Shown here in pieces: positions 11,613 to 24,098 of a stretch of DNA of 64,000 bases. The stretch's first letter is position 1. Every line of letters starts with the position of its first letter. Position numbers and translations under genes: made by a program. Origin of the DNA: Unio delphinus (Eukaryota; Mollusca; Bivalvia; Unionida; Unionidae). Under the pieces are notes generated by a model, which saw nothing but the letters and a program-made list of their open reading frames with translations, ran no database searches and had not been told where the DNA came from. Location of the stretch: contig JAQISU010000041.1 of assembly GCA_029339505.1 (NCBI GenBank), forward strand, positions 7,387,001 through 7,451,000, written 5' to 3'.

Positions 11613-12466
11613 ATAATATAAATATAATGACTTTATTTAAAGAGGGTAACACAATTAGCTAAGAACTAATCTACCTTGAGGCCCTCATACAAGGAATTTA
11701 TTTAATTCAACAGCATCTCAGAAGCCACTGGATATATTGGGTTTGGAAGATGGAAATAGAGTGGGCATTTCTAATCTCAACTGGAATACTATTCCAGAGC
11801 AAAGTTCCAGAGTATTGGAAACTTTTTTTTAATAATTCCTTATTTGGTTTGGGAATTTTATACTGTTTTGTTGTTATTGATCGCAGGTTGCGTGTATTAC
11901 CAGGTAGCCTATACTTGAATAGGGATTGTAAATATTCAGGAGCACTATTATTGGATATCCTGTACATTAATTTGGCTTTTCTTAAACATATTCGGTCTTT
12001 AATAGGTAATATTTTTAACTTACCAGCTAAATTTTCCTTGCTTTCTTTCTGGTTTGATATTAGCCTTAATGCTCTTTTCTGAATTTTTTCCAACTTTGAT
12101 ATGTTTTTATCATTCGAATTACCCCATACTGTATTACAGTAGTCAAAATACGGTTGTATGTAACTGTTATAAAATAATTTTCTGTGCCTTTCAGGGAGAA
12201 AATGTCTTATCCTACTGAGAAGCCATAAACTTGAATTGACCTTTTTAGTGATATGTTTGATATAATCAGTCCATGATAGATTATTATCTACCAAAACACC
12301 AAGTAGTCTGTCGTGACAGACCATTTGCAAATTTGTATCCTTCCATGTTAGACATAGTTCATTGCTATCAAGATTTTTCCTTTTTTTCCTTGTTGAGATA
12401 AGTAATATTTTAGTTTTACCAGTATTTACTACCATGCCATTGCATGTGCACCAGTTTTCCATGCCG
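11613..12466 (-). pseudogene. CR1/L2-like LINE, 5'-truncated reverse transcriptase C-terminus
   Basis: Minus-strand coding for the RT C-terminal region includes NTGKTKILLIST, RLLGVLVDNNLSWTDYIKHI, LFYNSYIQPYFDYCNTVWGN and KIQKRALRLIS. It continues to SFQYSGTLLWNSIPVEIRNA. The endonuclease and catalytic RT core are missing through 5' truncation. The 3' UTR reads GGGCCTCAAGGTAGATTAG...AAATAAAG and ends in an ATATTT-like tail. The open frame (11707-12519) starts inside the flanking SINE, so its first 20 or so residues are SINE-derived. It is a retrotransposon fragment, not a host gene. Confidence 0.92.
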
Positions 12467-12474
12467 CAGACATG

Positions 12475-12660
12475 TAGCATGATGTCCCAACCAGTCACAT
12501 TATCCTGACACCAGGCCAACCAGTCCTAACACTAACCTTTTAATGCTGAGCATCAAGAGAGGCAGCTGTTAGTACCATTTCTGTAAGTCTTTGGTATGAC
12601 CTGGCTGGGACCTCCCGTTTCTGTGGATTCTAAAAACTAGGACACCAGGGCAGTTAGGAG
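12475..12660 (-). mobile_element. 5' and middle part of a tRNA SINE split by a LINE
   Basis: The minus strand reads GGTCCCAGCCAGGTCATACC, then AAATGGTACTAACAGCTGCC, then TTAGGACTGGTTGGCCTGGT, then GGGACATCATGCTACATGTC. Each block has its counterpart in order in the SINE at 59245-59545. The sequence then breaks off into the LINE, and the missing tail is found at 11505-11612. Confidence 0.85.
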
Positions 12661-13109
12661 ATTAAAGAGAGTTTCACATAAGTGCAAGGTCTGGCTCAAA
12701 ATCTATCTTCCATCAAAGAACATTGAAAGAAAGAAATGCAGCCTTGCTCTAGACATGAAAAGTTAGCTTTTACCTTATCTACAACAAGTCAGTCTTGTTA
12801 CATGTCTTGTAAAATAAAAATATCATGGGCATATGTTGACATTTAGCACATGGTTAAAATTAAAAAATGTTAAGCAGCTTATATCACAAAAATATTAACA
12901 GTGATAAAGCAGTTTGATTTCAGACTGCAAAATATTTTGATCATCAAAATTTGTCATTTCATTGTGATTTGTGATACTGTTAAATGGGATATAGTTATGT
13001 ACATCTATATTGTGTCTTTAACTTTCAATCCATTACTACAGATTTGCACTGAGCAATATATAGTTTATTTGTTTTCAGGTTGTGAGTTTTTTTTATTTAT
13101 TTTTACTTA

Positions 13110-13500
13110 ACGAACCATCATTTTCTTATATAGACCACTTTTTCCCCCAAAGATCCATCTTATCCTACTTTTGCAAAGGGTGGCCTGTCTCTGTGCAGTT
13201 CAGACAGGTCTACCATAGATTTGAGGTATAAAAGTCTAAAATAAAGACACAAAATCTGATTCCAATGACAGGAAAATTTTGGATGAAAAAAATCGGGTCT
13301 CAATTTTTTCTTTTCCCTCTGTATTTTGTAGTGCAACTAGAAAGTTCAGATTATTTGGTTTCATTGTAGAGCTATATCTGTCTACCTTTCTATAATACCA
13401 CCCCTTTTAGTGCATCTTAAATGACCTTGACACTACAGAGCTCGAAAGTTGGCTACTACATCTTGATACAAGGAACCAAGGGTTAAGGAGTTAATATCTC
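13110..13500 (+). repeat. MITE-like repeat, copy 1
   Basis: About 390 bases match the reverse complement of 43205-43620. Shared words include cctgtctctgtgcagttcag, accttgacactac, and the ending caagggttaaggagttaata. Neither copy encodes anything recognisable. The TTAA near the end would fit a piggyBac-type MITE, but I could not establish its terminal repeats. Confidence 0.55.
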
Positions 13501-13870
13501 TGCGGATATATTTAATCTTGGGTTTAAATTTAACATGAGAGGAGTCATTTATTTAAATTATTTAAGGAAATTACAAAGAGCTCTTATTACGATTTGGACT
13601 AAACAACTTTTGGGATCATTTTAAATTCATTCCAAGATTTTTGGAGAATGCCATTCTAATACATCACAACTGTTGGCACTTCAGCAATTTCAAGGATATT
13701 GGTACATCATCACATCTGACAAATAGGGATTGTTCAGAACACTATTCTTTTGGACTTGTGATAGAACTTTTGGGATTATGTTTTATTTAATTCACAAAAG
13801 CAGAAGCTCCACTTAAATGTTCATCTTATAACAAGGAGAATTAAATTATATGACCAGTTTTACAAAAGGA

Positions 13871-14100
13871 AGCCACAGAGGCTCAGTGGTTAGCATGCTG
13901 AACTCATAACCGAAAGAACAAGGATTCAACCTGCCTGGATCAGCTACTGCTGATGAGTAGCTGGTAAAGGCAAGGCACTTTACTACAACTGCCTTGGAAC
14001 TAAATAACCTATTTGTCTTGCTGTGCTGTCAAGCTCACCACCAAAAAAGGCATCTGAAAAACCTTGATGGTTTTACTTGTGACTTAGTTTAAGACTACAG
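13871..14100 (+). mobile_element. Third tRNA-derived SINE family (tRNA-Met-like head)
   Basis: The head reads gaggctcagtggttagcatg (A-box) then gctgaactcataaccgaaag, where the loop ctcataa could hold a CAT anticodon. A degenerate B-box, aaggattcaacct, follows. The body (gagtagctggtaaaggcaag, caaggcactttactacaact) is not shared with the other SINEs in the window. The 3' limit near 14100 is approximate because another SINE begins there. Confidence 0.6.
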
Positions 14101-14103
14101 TTT

Positions 14104-14240
14104 TAACGCCGGTAGCTTCTCGTGGGTCAGTGGTTCTTTCCGGGTATTTCCTGGTTTTTCCTCCACCAATAATACTGGCTGACATGTATAGCCTATCTTG
14201 TGCTGAAAAATGGCGTTAAACCCTACAATGACAACAACAA
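14104..14240 (+). mobile_element. Nin-DC-like SINE, 5'-truncated, plus strand
   Basis: This is the 3' half of the family on the plus strand: ggtagcttctcgtgggtcag, then ccaccaataatactggctga, then gtgctgaaaaatggcgttaa, ending in (CAA)n near 14225-14240. It lies directly behind the tRNA-Met-like SINE, so one SINE may have landed in or beside the tail of the other. Confidence 0.78.
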
Positions 14241-14684
14241 CAGCAATAACAGAGTTTTAACAAGTAAATAGGTGTGTTCCCACATTGCTGCTCATATAAA
14301 AATATCATCCAATTTCAGCACATATGAATTTTCATTTATAAAAAAGTTTGAATTCAGAAAGAATAAATGCTATGATGTTCCGGTGTTCAAAATTGTTTGC
14401 TGTGAGGATGTCATATTGTTACAAAACATCAATATATCTAGAATGTGGATAGGTCAATACAATGAAACTGCAGCAATATTCTTATTCATTTGATTCAATT
14501 ACCAATATTCAGTTTTTACATTTTATTAAATTCATGTTTATTTCACATTTTATCATTTGGCAATAGAAAACTTAAATTTTTCACTTTGATTTAAATCTTA
14601 CATTTTCTAATTGACATTACCATTTTGTTTGTGTCAATTTGTTCCCCAAAGTTACAGTAGAGCAAATTTTTTTTTGAAGCTTAC

Positions 14685-14848
14685 CCTGTAAGAGACTTCT
14701 GGCAGACTTCCAGTTGCTCCAAAAGATGCGGCAACAGTTGCCCTAATGTCTCATCTCCCACACAACATGTGACAACATTAGGAATCTCATGGGCTCTCTG
14801 CATTATTTTCACCCAGGACTTGTCAATATTCTGGAATCTCTTTGCTTC
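14685..14848 (-). CDS. DNAH5: Dynein heavy chain exon H (DHC_N2 linker)
   Basis: The exon has 54 codons plus two bases, starting [20 protein letters not shown] and ending [13 protein letters not shown], where the last glycine is split. The acceptor is CAATCATTGCAG and the donor is GTAAGC. The run [20 protein letters not shown] is practically diagnostic for DNAH5/DNAH8-type heavy chains. It forms part of the conserved linker core ahead of AAA1. The sequence is intact with no substitutions at the strongly conserved W, C and G positions that I can recall for the family. Confidence 0.98.
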
Positions 14849-15067
14849 CTGCAATGATTGAATATGGACCAACACTTCTAAAAATAATGCCAAATTTCAC
14901 TAAAATTACATGCATTTAGATATGAACGTCAATAAAATTTGCACCTGCCTCAAACAAAAGATTTGACTATTTTCAATGAAAACAATTGTTATGACGAACA
15001 AATTATAATTTCTAGTCAGCGATATTGTATATGACAAATAAAGAACCAGACTTTGATTCTAAAAGAG

Positions 15068-15330
15068 CTACACCAATCCCCTGATAATTTGTGAACCCAC
15101 TTATAATGCGGGGTCAGGCGTGGATCCCATTTTTTAGAATAGAAAATACCTCAAAATTTGATCTTGAAGAAAATCGCTATCAAAATTGCTAACACAAACT
15201 TTGATGTATAGCTTGTTTTATAGTCGACGTTAAGTTTTCTTTCCAAACAACATTCCTAGTACACCACAATTAACGATATCTAAGGAAATTTTGATCTATG
15301 AAAATGTCAATTACGCAGAGTGGAGCATTA
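15068..15330 (+). mobile_element. One end of a Tigger-like element, family D
   Basis: Starting tacaccaatcccctgataat, this matches the reverse complement of 42000-42121 (tacactgatccctcgataac). The similarity continues inward through gcggggtcaggcgtggatcc and gaagaaaatcgctatcaaaa. TACAC...ATAA at the end with internal ATAA...CG words is the style of Tigger/pogo termini. No opposite end was found nearby, so this is a solo end or the far end has decayed. Confidence 0.6.
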
Positions 15331-16721
15331 CTTTAATAAATAAATACAAATTAAATAGTTTCTATCAATTGAAATTTGTGTTCTAGTTTTATCTTTTAGC
15401 TCTTTTTAAGTGTAATCATCATAAATGCAACATGTCCTCTTGTAATTAAATGTAAAATGCATCAATCTACCATAACAGCCTTGTCAGTGAGTGTTTCACT
15501 CAGAACCTAATTAAGTGACAACTGTGTTTCGATAACTGACTTGTGGAAGTATTTGTTGTATTCTTGCACTGAATTAAATGTTAGCCTCCTCTGTTTAATC
15601 ACAATAATTATTACTTTTAAGTCAAATAAAGTAAATGGAATAAAATAAAGTTAATAGGCAAAAAAATCCTACAAACATAAAATCTAGCAGCCACAGTCGC
15701 ATATCAGGTGAACTCACTTCATTTGATCAATCGAACACTGTTATAATGGTTATTGAGTATGTAACATAAACTACCGTAAATTAAACGACTCTTTCATAAC
15801 TGTGATCAATTCAAATTAGCTAAATGAAATGAATAGTTCGTAAAATAAAGAACTGGATTTCAAAGATACGAAACATTGTGGGGATGCGAGTTTCAGAGAA
15901 CTCTTGAACTGGTACTTAAAGATATCCTCAAGGATGAAAAGAAGTTTTATTATTACTTCCAATGAAATCATGACACAATAAAAAAAATTGAGCATCAACA
16001 TAGACAATTGTCTCACAAAATAAATGTTGAATGCTTTTAAAAAAAAGGATTCACACAACTTCATTAGAAAAAGCACACTAAAAATTATTATGAACATGAT
16101 TGTAAAATGAGGATTCAGTCATTAAACAGCCAAGTTCCCGAATGTTAAAATTAGTAACAATGTCAACCAAGGAGGTGCATCATCTTATCATACTTGGAGT
16201 AAAACGAAGATCATTGGTTATTTTTTTCTATCCCGGTTTCTTATCCATGTTCTTAACATTAAAAGCCTATATACAAAATATGACCTAAATATGAATTAAA
16301 CATCAAGCCCAGCCAATAATATGGCAAATCACCTCATCACTTCACACCAGACATCACTTACAATTGGATTCATCTGATATCTTGAATGATATTATGATCC
16401 ATATAGTTTGATAAAAACCTAATCATAATAGTAGCCTCTACTGAGAATTTAAAAATTCAAACTTCATTTATGTTACTGCCACAATCTATTGCATAGTCAC
16501 AGAATAATGTTTAGGCATTCAATCAGCCCCCAAAAGGAGACCTCATTTTGGTCAAGCCATAATTCTATTTCACTTGAAAAGTAATAGAGTTAAACAGTGA
16601 GTTTAAATTACAATATTTATCTCAATCTTGAATAATGACAGACATAAAGATATGAACATGGATGCCAAAGTGCTTAATATGTCAAGCTTTTCTTAGGATC
16701 AATAAATATTTAATATGTTAC
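15331..16721. other. Dynein intron, nothing recognised
   Basis: This AT-rich sequence between a transposon end and exon G has no protein-like frame or repeat that I can name. The minus-strand frame at 15816-16097 is hydrophobic low-complexity coding typical of AT-rich noise. Confidence 0.55.
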
Positions 16722-16875
16722 CTGTGGCAACTGTTTGGCAATATCACCACCAACAAAAACAGCTTCTAGATACACCCAAAGATTCTGAACAATCAGCCAG
16801 TTCTCCAAGATATCAGTGGTATTAGAAAGTTTGGCCACCCACTCTTGAATCTTCTTTTTGAAGGGAGCATTGTAC
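16722..16875 (-). CDS. DNAH5: Dynein heavy chain exon G (DHC_N2 linker)
   Basis: The exon has 154 bases: one base completing the shared arginine, then 51 codons. It starts [20 protein letters not shown] and ends [10 protein letters not shown]. The acceptor is TTAATTACTACCAG and the donor is GTAACA. The string [20 protein letters not shown] is one of the most conserved linker segments of axonemal dynein heavy chains. No ATG-initiated open frame covers it, so it is easily missed by simple ORF scans. It ends in phase 0. Confidence 0.97.
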
Positions 16876-17312
16876 CTGGTAGTAATTAAAAATGTAATTT
16901 TTTACTTGAAAGAAAAGACAAAATTTGGTCATTATTGAAACCAAAACTTGACACATACAAAGTCACTTTTGCACACAAAAAAATGATAATTAAAAATATG
17001 CTTGCTTTGGCTCTCTTTCTTAAGTGGATATCATGTTCTAATAAAAATGCAATCATTTCAGTTCAATTGAGTCTTTTACACTGCTTTAGACTAGGAGATC
17101 ACTAACCCCAATGCCCTTATCTTGAGATTTCTTGGATCCATCAAAATTATTTCACTAGTGAAATTGTCATCATTCTCACATACAGATTTGGAACCTTTGT
17201 ACTGATTGAATAAGGACATGTAGTATGAATGGACAGAGAGAGAGCTAGATACTCCTGTTCTTCCTTGGTTTATATTTGTATGTGCTGATGATATATTGCC
17301 ATGTCTAACAGG

Positions 17313-19081
17313 TACAGTGGGACCCCGCTATAACATGCCCCATTATAACACGAATTCGGATATAACATGGTTGTGGCATGGCTCTCGAAATTTCAGGTAA
17401 TTTATTACAGATATTTTTCTCAAAGACCAAAAAAAAAAATCTTTTAAGTATGAAATATAAAATACATCAAGAGTTTAATTATCATTCTCATACTCGTCTA
17501 AAAAGTGCAAAAACAAAGTGCAGAAAATGTATTATCATTTTGGGGAGGAAATCACACACAAAATCGAATTTAAAATAATCGTTGTATGGCTCCTAACCAA
17601 ACCAATTGCTGGGCCTACTGAGAACTTTGATCTTTGTTTATTGTTGAAAAATGACAACTCATAAGTGTCAATATTATTATTACTGATCCCTGAGCAATGA
17701 AGCCATCGTGTCTACTTTGTGTTTGTCTTGAATGCATTCAGAATACAATCGTTGCTCTAATAATCTCCGATATATGTTCTCTTAATTTTATACACAACTA
17801 AGCAAAAGCCAATGCGGGGGGTGATAAAAGATTCTCACCAGAATGTATAAATCAATTAATTTAAGTACATTGTTTATCATCAAAGTGAACTGCCGAGCTA
17901 AACTTGTTCAAATCAGGGGGAAACGATTTATACAGCATCAAAGAAACAAGAAGCCGCCAACATGTGTGTGTGGCTTGGCGGTGTTGTTTTATGCAATCTG
18001 TTGACTAGTAAATTCAAATTCTGCATCTGAGAACTATAATTGACTTTGCCAAGAGCAAACAAGACATTAGCAGAAAGCAGCTAAAAATCAGAGTTTTCCA
18101 AAAAATAATAACTATTGACAGATGAGAAATGTAATGGTATAAAATGTACGACACTGAGGTCTCGGAAACGCTTAATTACGCGTATTTGAATGCAAATATT
18201 TGATCTGGGACACATAAATCACTCCATGCAGGAGTCCTCCGTACGCATGCAAATAGCTTGGAGACAAAGTTAGTGTTGATTACTTTATCATTTTAGCTGT
18301 GCGGATATTTACAGTGACATAATACAGTGGTTAAAATACAGCCAGTTCTGCCTTCTGTATTTATTAGAGTACATCAAAAGAACATGGCGCAATAGCTGGG
18401 CGGCAAGTTCAAAGGACTTTGACTAGCAGCTTGGGTGGGAAAATGTGCTGAAATTTACAATGACTGAATTCAGAGACAGAAAGAGTCTGAGATGTACATG
18501 TAGCTATTATAAGAATACACTTTAGCTTCCATTATTTAATCTATGGACATGTACTATTTCATCATTCATTACGTACACCCGTTACGTAATTTTTGTTATT
18601 TTCTTTTCATTGAATTCAGTCACATAATGATCTGTGACAAAATTATTGAATATTTTACATCCGTGTTTGGATATTTTCGATTTTAATATTTGTATTATGG
18701 ATTCAATGTATGTTACAAGATTTGCTGGTGAGTACATGGTGTTGATACTCTTTTCATTCAATAGATTATATATACATGTATATATAAATTAGACACGTGT
18801 ATGTACCAATGCATGGTTCTCTGAATAAAGTAATATATTATATCTGCAATATCTGTTACCACAGCAAATGTTTTTCTCATTTAATATATATTGATCAAAA
18901 ATGGTACGGTAATTGTGTCATGCATTTTCGCACCCGTCTTTATGTAAAAAAAAAAAAAACCCACAAATTAAATCCAAAAATGTGTTGGTATTGTACATGG
19001 TTGCTTATAACACGGTTTGGTTCATAACACGGTTGGATTCTATGGCTCCCAACTACCGTGTTATAGCGGGGTCCCACTGTA
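17313..19081. mobile_element. Non-autonomous Tigger-like element, family B, copy 1 (longest)
   Basis: The ends are inverted repeats: TACAGTGGGACCCCGCTATA at the left and its complement (tatagcggggtcccactgta) at 19062-19081. Both ends start with TA. Inside each end are further ATAACACG-type words facing one another. At 1,769 bases it has no transposase frame. Copies at 22675-24098 and 48182-49483 are in the opposite orientation and carry different internal deletions. A decayed coding trace may start near 18155, where similarity with a nested element at 51265 (ATGTCTCGGAAA) begins. Confidence 0.88.
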
Positions 19082-21802
19082 TTTTTTGTTTGGAAGTTGA
19101 TTAAATGCTTCAAACAATTACATATTTTCTTTATTCAAATTTGAATCTCCAGTCATTTTCTATTGGCTTATAAAAGTAGGCAACTTATTATAATATGGAC
19201 AAATGTCACACCTACCCCACAAAAAAAAGTTCAAAGAATGTAATATCTTCATTTAAAAGTAACATTAATTATAAAAAGCATCATCTTGTCTTAAGAATAT
19301 ATTTTGTTTCAACTGAACATAAATATCTCTTGATTCTTAAAAGTGAATTTTAAGTCTGTATTGTAATTGGCACACATATTGCAAAACCATTCTAAAAATG
19401 TCATTTAAATCTTGGTAGAAATATCACTTAAAATTATTAAATCGTACTCTTTTCATAAACTCCCATTTCCCACTGCTGCAGAATATTCTCATCTGTTACC
19501 AGGTTATGAAAACTTTGATCTGAGTATTTCAAACATCAAATTCTTTGGCAAGAACTATTGAACTCATATCAATGTTGCAGCGCTGAATAACTTTTAATTT
19601 TTCTTCTAATGATGATTTATTCCTATGATGCTAATTGTACAGTACTGCAATTTGATCATGCTGATGAAACTTTGGAGAGTAGACAAAATGTTCATGTCAC
19701 ATAATTTTTGGTCGCTGCCAGGTAACCTGATTTGTTCAAGGCTAATTTCTCTTTGTGTGTGAATCCACAAAAGCTATATTTTTCCTATGTTGACCATGTT
19801 ATGATCCTGACAATCACCTCTGGTCATAATCATCAAAGAAAATAACTCAGCTGTGTGAAGCCTAAAACATTATCACAAAATCATAAAACTGTTGAGCATA
19901 TTACCTTTCAATGTCAGCATCAGTAGCTAATGCGATAATATGAGATGATACAAGTTGATCGCCATGTATGGATGGCTCTTACACAGTGCTACTCAATATT
20001 CAATCAATTTCATGTAAAATCTGGTGTTTAATATGTTAATACCTGTTGCCATAATTTATACTGTGGATTTATGATAATATGAAGCTAGTGTAAGTGAAAT
20101 TTATTAATCTATGAAATATATAGATGCCACATATTTAATGCTGTTCAAACATGTATCTGGTTGTTGTTGCCTGACATAAATGAGCCATACTGCACAAAAA
20201 TGCTGATGATAATTTGCACATTTATCAGAGCTGTAATGTTCCTTATTGAAGTGGTATAGTGAAGACCCGTGATAAATCATGATAGAGCTATTAAGTATAC
20301 TGAACATAACATGTAATATCAATCTAAGCTGATTTATTGACATACTGATCCAACAATACTGTATGTTCTAGTAAACCTCATCAGGAATTTCTGAATACAG
20401 ATTTTGTCTTATATCTCTATATAGAAACATGAATACATAAACAGATTTTTTTCAAATGGACAAAACAATATATAGTGGAACCTGCTATAATGAGCCCTGC
20501 GATAACGCGAATTCGGATATAATGTAGTCGCAACGTGGCTCCCAAAATTTTTTATATTTATTCGCACATTATTTTTATTTTTCTTCTTCAAAGTACGTGA
20601 AATAGTATATTGAGAATTTATTATCATATTGGGGAAGAGATCGCATATGAAGTAGAATAAAATACCTGAAATTTTAAATATATGTACATGTATTTTTCTC
20701 GTACCGGGAGATTTTTTAAATTTAAGTGAGTGATATGTGTAAAATATTTATTATTATTTGGGGGAAGAGTTCGCATATGAATTTTAACATAATATGATTG
20801 TAACGGGGATGTCGGTATCAAGCTATTAGTACAATATTGCATAAATCCCTGGTCAGAGGTATTGCGCAACTTGGAAAAACAACACTCGAAACTGCCTCCC
20901 GCTAATACTCGTTTATCTAAGGAATGACCTCTACGGTGTGATTTGCCCGGTTAGAATGGATATGGTAATCCGAGACGGTATCTTAAACAAAACAACACAC
21001 GAGCCCCCGTAAAGATAAATTAAGAATTTAATTAAAATACAATCAAGAGAAGAATGACACAGTAAATTGCAATTTCTTTCCTTCTGAATATTCTTAGTTC
21101 AGAAGCACTTTAACTGAAGCTTTAAAATAATGGATACATTAATTAAAATTCAAACACTAATAAAATAGATGAATTTAGCCGTTAATAGCTGATAGTAAAT
21201 TTCATCACAAAATCAAGCGTTCATTAACATCGGACTGCTTGGGAAATTCACAATGATCTTGTTCGACGACTGGTTTTTCCCTTCTGCGTGCGTCATGACT
21301 TTAGCTTGCCCTTTTGTTGAACGTGGGATTCCACAACTCTGACTTCTAACTTCTTTTTCCGTCTCTGAATTTCGACTTCCTCGCTATTTCTCACTCTTTC
21401 TTCAAAACAAACTATTTTTCTTTGAAAAGAAAAGGGTAAAACGCCCTAAGTATCTTGTTATGCTTTAAAAGTTGAGATCGTCCGTCCGTCTTTCTGGTTC
21501 GAACAATCAGATCTTACTATCAGTGTTAACTTTTATACGGCTAGCAAATACTACACAAGTCTTCAGTTCAATAGAGCTATACCGCTAATTATCGACATCA
21601 GAATTTGGGAAAGTCACATATACTCCCGTAAATCATTACGTAAAGTGAGGCAATATATCATAGCACACAATCCATATTCACTAATATGATAAATTCAAAA
21701 TTAATGTAGCACTTTCCACTCATAAATGTACACAGCGGGTTTTCTACACCACCCATTAACCTATCTACGTATAAAATTGAAAATTCTAACTCATGATTCA
21801 GA

Positions 21803-21978
21803 AGTACATTATTAAATCAATGTAATACCGAACTATTCGTAAAAAAATATGAACACGTCATGCATCTGTAACGAAGAAACATCACATCAAAGTACATTAT
21901 TAAATCAATGTAATACTTTACTATTTGTATCATAGTATCAATACATCATGCATCTATAAAAAAGTAAACATATAAAAT
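21803..21978. repeat. Two tandem 88-bp units
   Basis: The word agtacattattaaatcaatg begins each unit, at 21803 and 21891. catgcatct occurs at matching positions in both, followed by taaaaa- or aacgaag-type differences. The units are diverged, so this is an old duplication. Confidence 0.7.
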
Positions 21979-22578
21979 ACATCATGATAAAAGTGAATTT
22001 GAGTTAAATACCTTATGTTTTTGGTGGGCTTATCACCGTTGGATTTCGGCGGTCTTTTCTGAGCTTTTTGTTTTCGAAGGTACTGTTCTAAAAATAACCT
22101 CCGGAGTCTTTATTTCAGAATAATACTGTCCTCTCTTGCAGAGGTACTTCCAAGACTGAATAAATTATTTGACTCGAAGTATATATCCTCTTCAACATTA
22201 GAGATCGACCCAACCCCCTGATTTCATATTCGACCAATCGGAATAAATGCTATTCCTACAGACATGTGGAAAACTGTTTAAAAATGTGTCAAAATGCCAC
22301 CTTTCATTTGTCTCAATCATTTTTGACAGCTCTGCATGAAAATTTTCCTTTCTTATCCGTCATACTACCAATTCGTTTTTACTATAACATAGGACCAGCG
22401 TGACCTGAGGTAAGAAAACATTCCTTTCTCCAAACTCTCCCACAAGATAACAGTTAATTGTCGGCTAGACAAAGAATTAATTAATGGTTTTGACTGATGA
22501 AAAATTTGGCACTTGACAATGATCATGGCGTAGCTTCTTAAATTTAACAATTTCACCGGGTTCTTGAAGTATTATGCC

Positions 22579-22666
22579 AAAATAAACATGATGTGGTCTT
22601 TGTGGTTGTTTTCAATTAATTAAATATAATTGAAGACAACCACAAAGACCACCTCATGTTTATTTT
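22579..22666. repeat. Near-perfect hairpin with 40-bp arms
   Basis: The arms at 22579-22618 and 22627-22666 are reverse complements with about two mismatches, separated by 8 bases. Left arm words are aaaataaacatgatgtggtc and tttgtggttgttttcaatta. It lies immediately left of the nested family-B element at 22675, between that element and the older host element. Confidence 0.9.
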
Positions 22667-22674
22667 GTGGTTGT

Positions 22675-24098
22675 CCCAGTGAGACGCCGCTATAACACGG
22701 TAGCTGGGAGCCATAGAATCCGACCGTGTGATGAATTGAACAGTGTTATAAGCAACCATGTACAATACCAACACATTTTTGGATTTAATTGAGGGGCAGG
22801 GTTTACATAAAGACGGGTGCGAAAATGCATAGCACAATTACCGTTTTTGATCAATATTAATTAAATGAGAAAGACATTTGCTGTGGTAACAGAAATCGCA
22901 GATATAATATATTACTTTATTCAGAGAACCATGCATTGGTATATACACGTGTCTAATTTATATATACATGTATAATCTATTGCATGAAAAGAGTATCAAC
23001 ACCGTGTACTCACCAGCAAATCTTGTAACATACACTAAATCCATAATACAAATATTTCCATCGACAATATCCACACACGGATGTAAAATAAACAAAAATT
23101 TTGTCACAGATCATCATGTGACTGAATTCAATGAAAAGAAAATAACAAAAATTACGTAACGGGTGTACGTAATGAATGATGAAATAATATGTCCGGTGTC
23201 TGTATACATTTTATACCACTACATTTCTCATCTGTCAATAGTTATTAATTTTTGAAAAACTCTGATTTTTAGCTGCTTTCTGCTAATGTAATCTTTGCTC
23301 TTGGCAAAGTCAATTATAGTTCTCAGTTGCAGAATTTGAATTTACTAGTCAACAGATTGCATAAAACAACACTGCCAAGCCATGCGCACATGTTGGCGGC
23401 TTTTTGTTTCTTTGATGTTGCATTTATCGTTGCCCCCTGATTTGAACAAGTTTAGCGCTGCAGTTCACTTTGATGACAAACAATGTATTTAAAGTAATTG
23501 ATTTATACATTCTGGTGAGAATCTTTTATCAACCGCCGCATTGGCTGTTGCTTAGTTGTGAATGAAATTAAGAGAACATATATCAGAGATTATTAACGCA
23601 ACGATTGTATTCAGAATGCATTCAAGACAAACACAAAGTAGACACGATGGCTTCATTGCTCAGGGATCAGTAAAAATAATACTGACACTTATGAGCTGTC
23701 ATTTTTCAACAATAAACAAAGATCAAAGTTCTCAGTAGACCCAGCAATTGGTTCATATTTCCTATGTTTATTTTGGCACAAATCTAGAAGAAATTTGTTA
23801 ATTTTTTAAATTTTAGGAACCATACAACGATTATTTTATATTCAAATTTGTGTACGATTTCCTCCCCAAAATGATCATACATTTTCTACACGTTCTTTTT
23901 CGCACTTTTTTAGACGAGTATGAGAATGATAATTAAACTCTTGACGTATTTTATTTTTCATACTTAAAAGATTTTTTGGGGGGGTTTTTGAGAAAAATAC
24001 CTGTAATAAATTACCTGAAATTTCGTGAGCCATGCCACGACTGCGTTATATCTGAATTCGCGCTATAACGGGGCGTGTTATAGCGGGGTCCCACTGTA
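22675..24098. mobile_element. Non-autonomous Tigger-like element, family B, copy 2 (nested)
   Basis: The right end is intact (tatagcggggtcccactgta, to 24098). The left end is mutated (cagtgagacgccgctataac). Its interior matches the reverse complement of 17313-19081, including aaagacgggtgcgaaaatgc and ttgatcaatatt. It lacks the block around 18150-18540 of copy 1. It has no transposase frame. Confidence 0.85.

Noticed and set aside
20861..21010. On the minus strand, CGGGGGCTCGTGTG resembles a proline-tRNA primer-binding site, suggesting a retrotransposon LTR
   Set aside because: Only about ten bases agree, no paired LTR or polypurine tract is visible, and the flanks belong to a DNA transposon.
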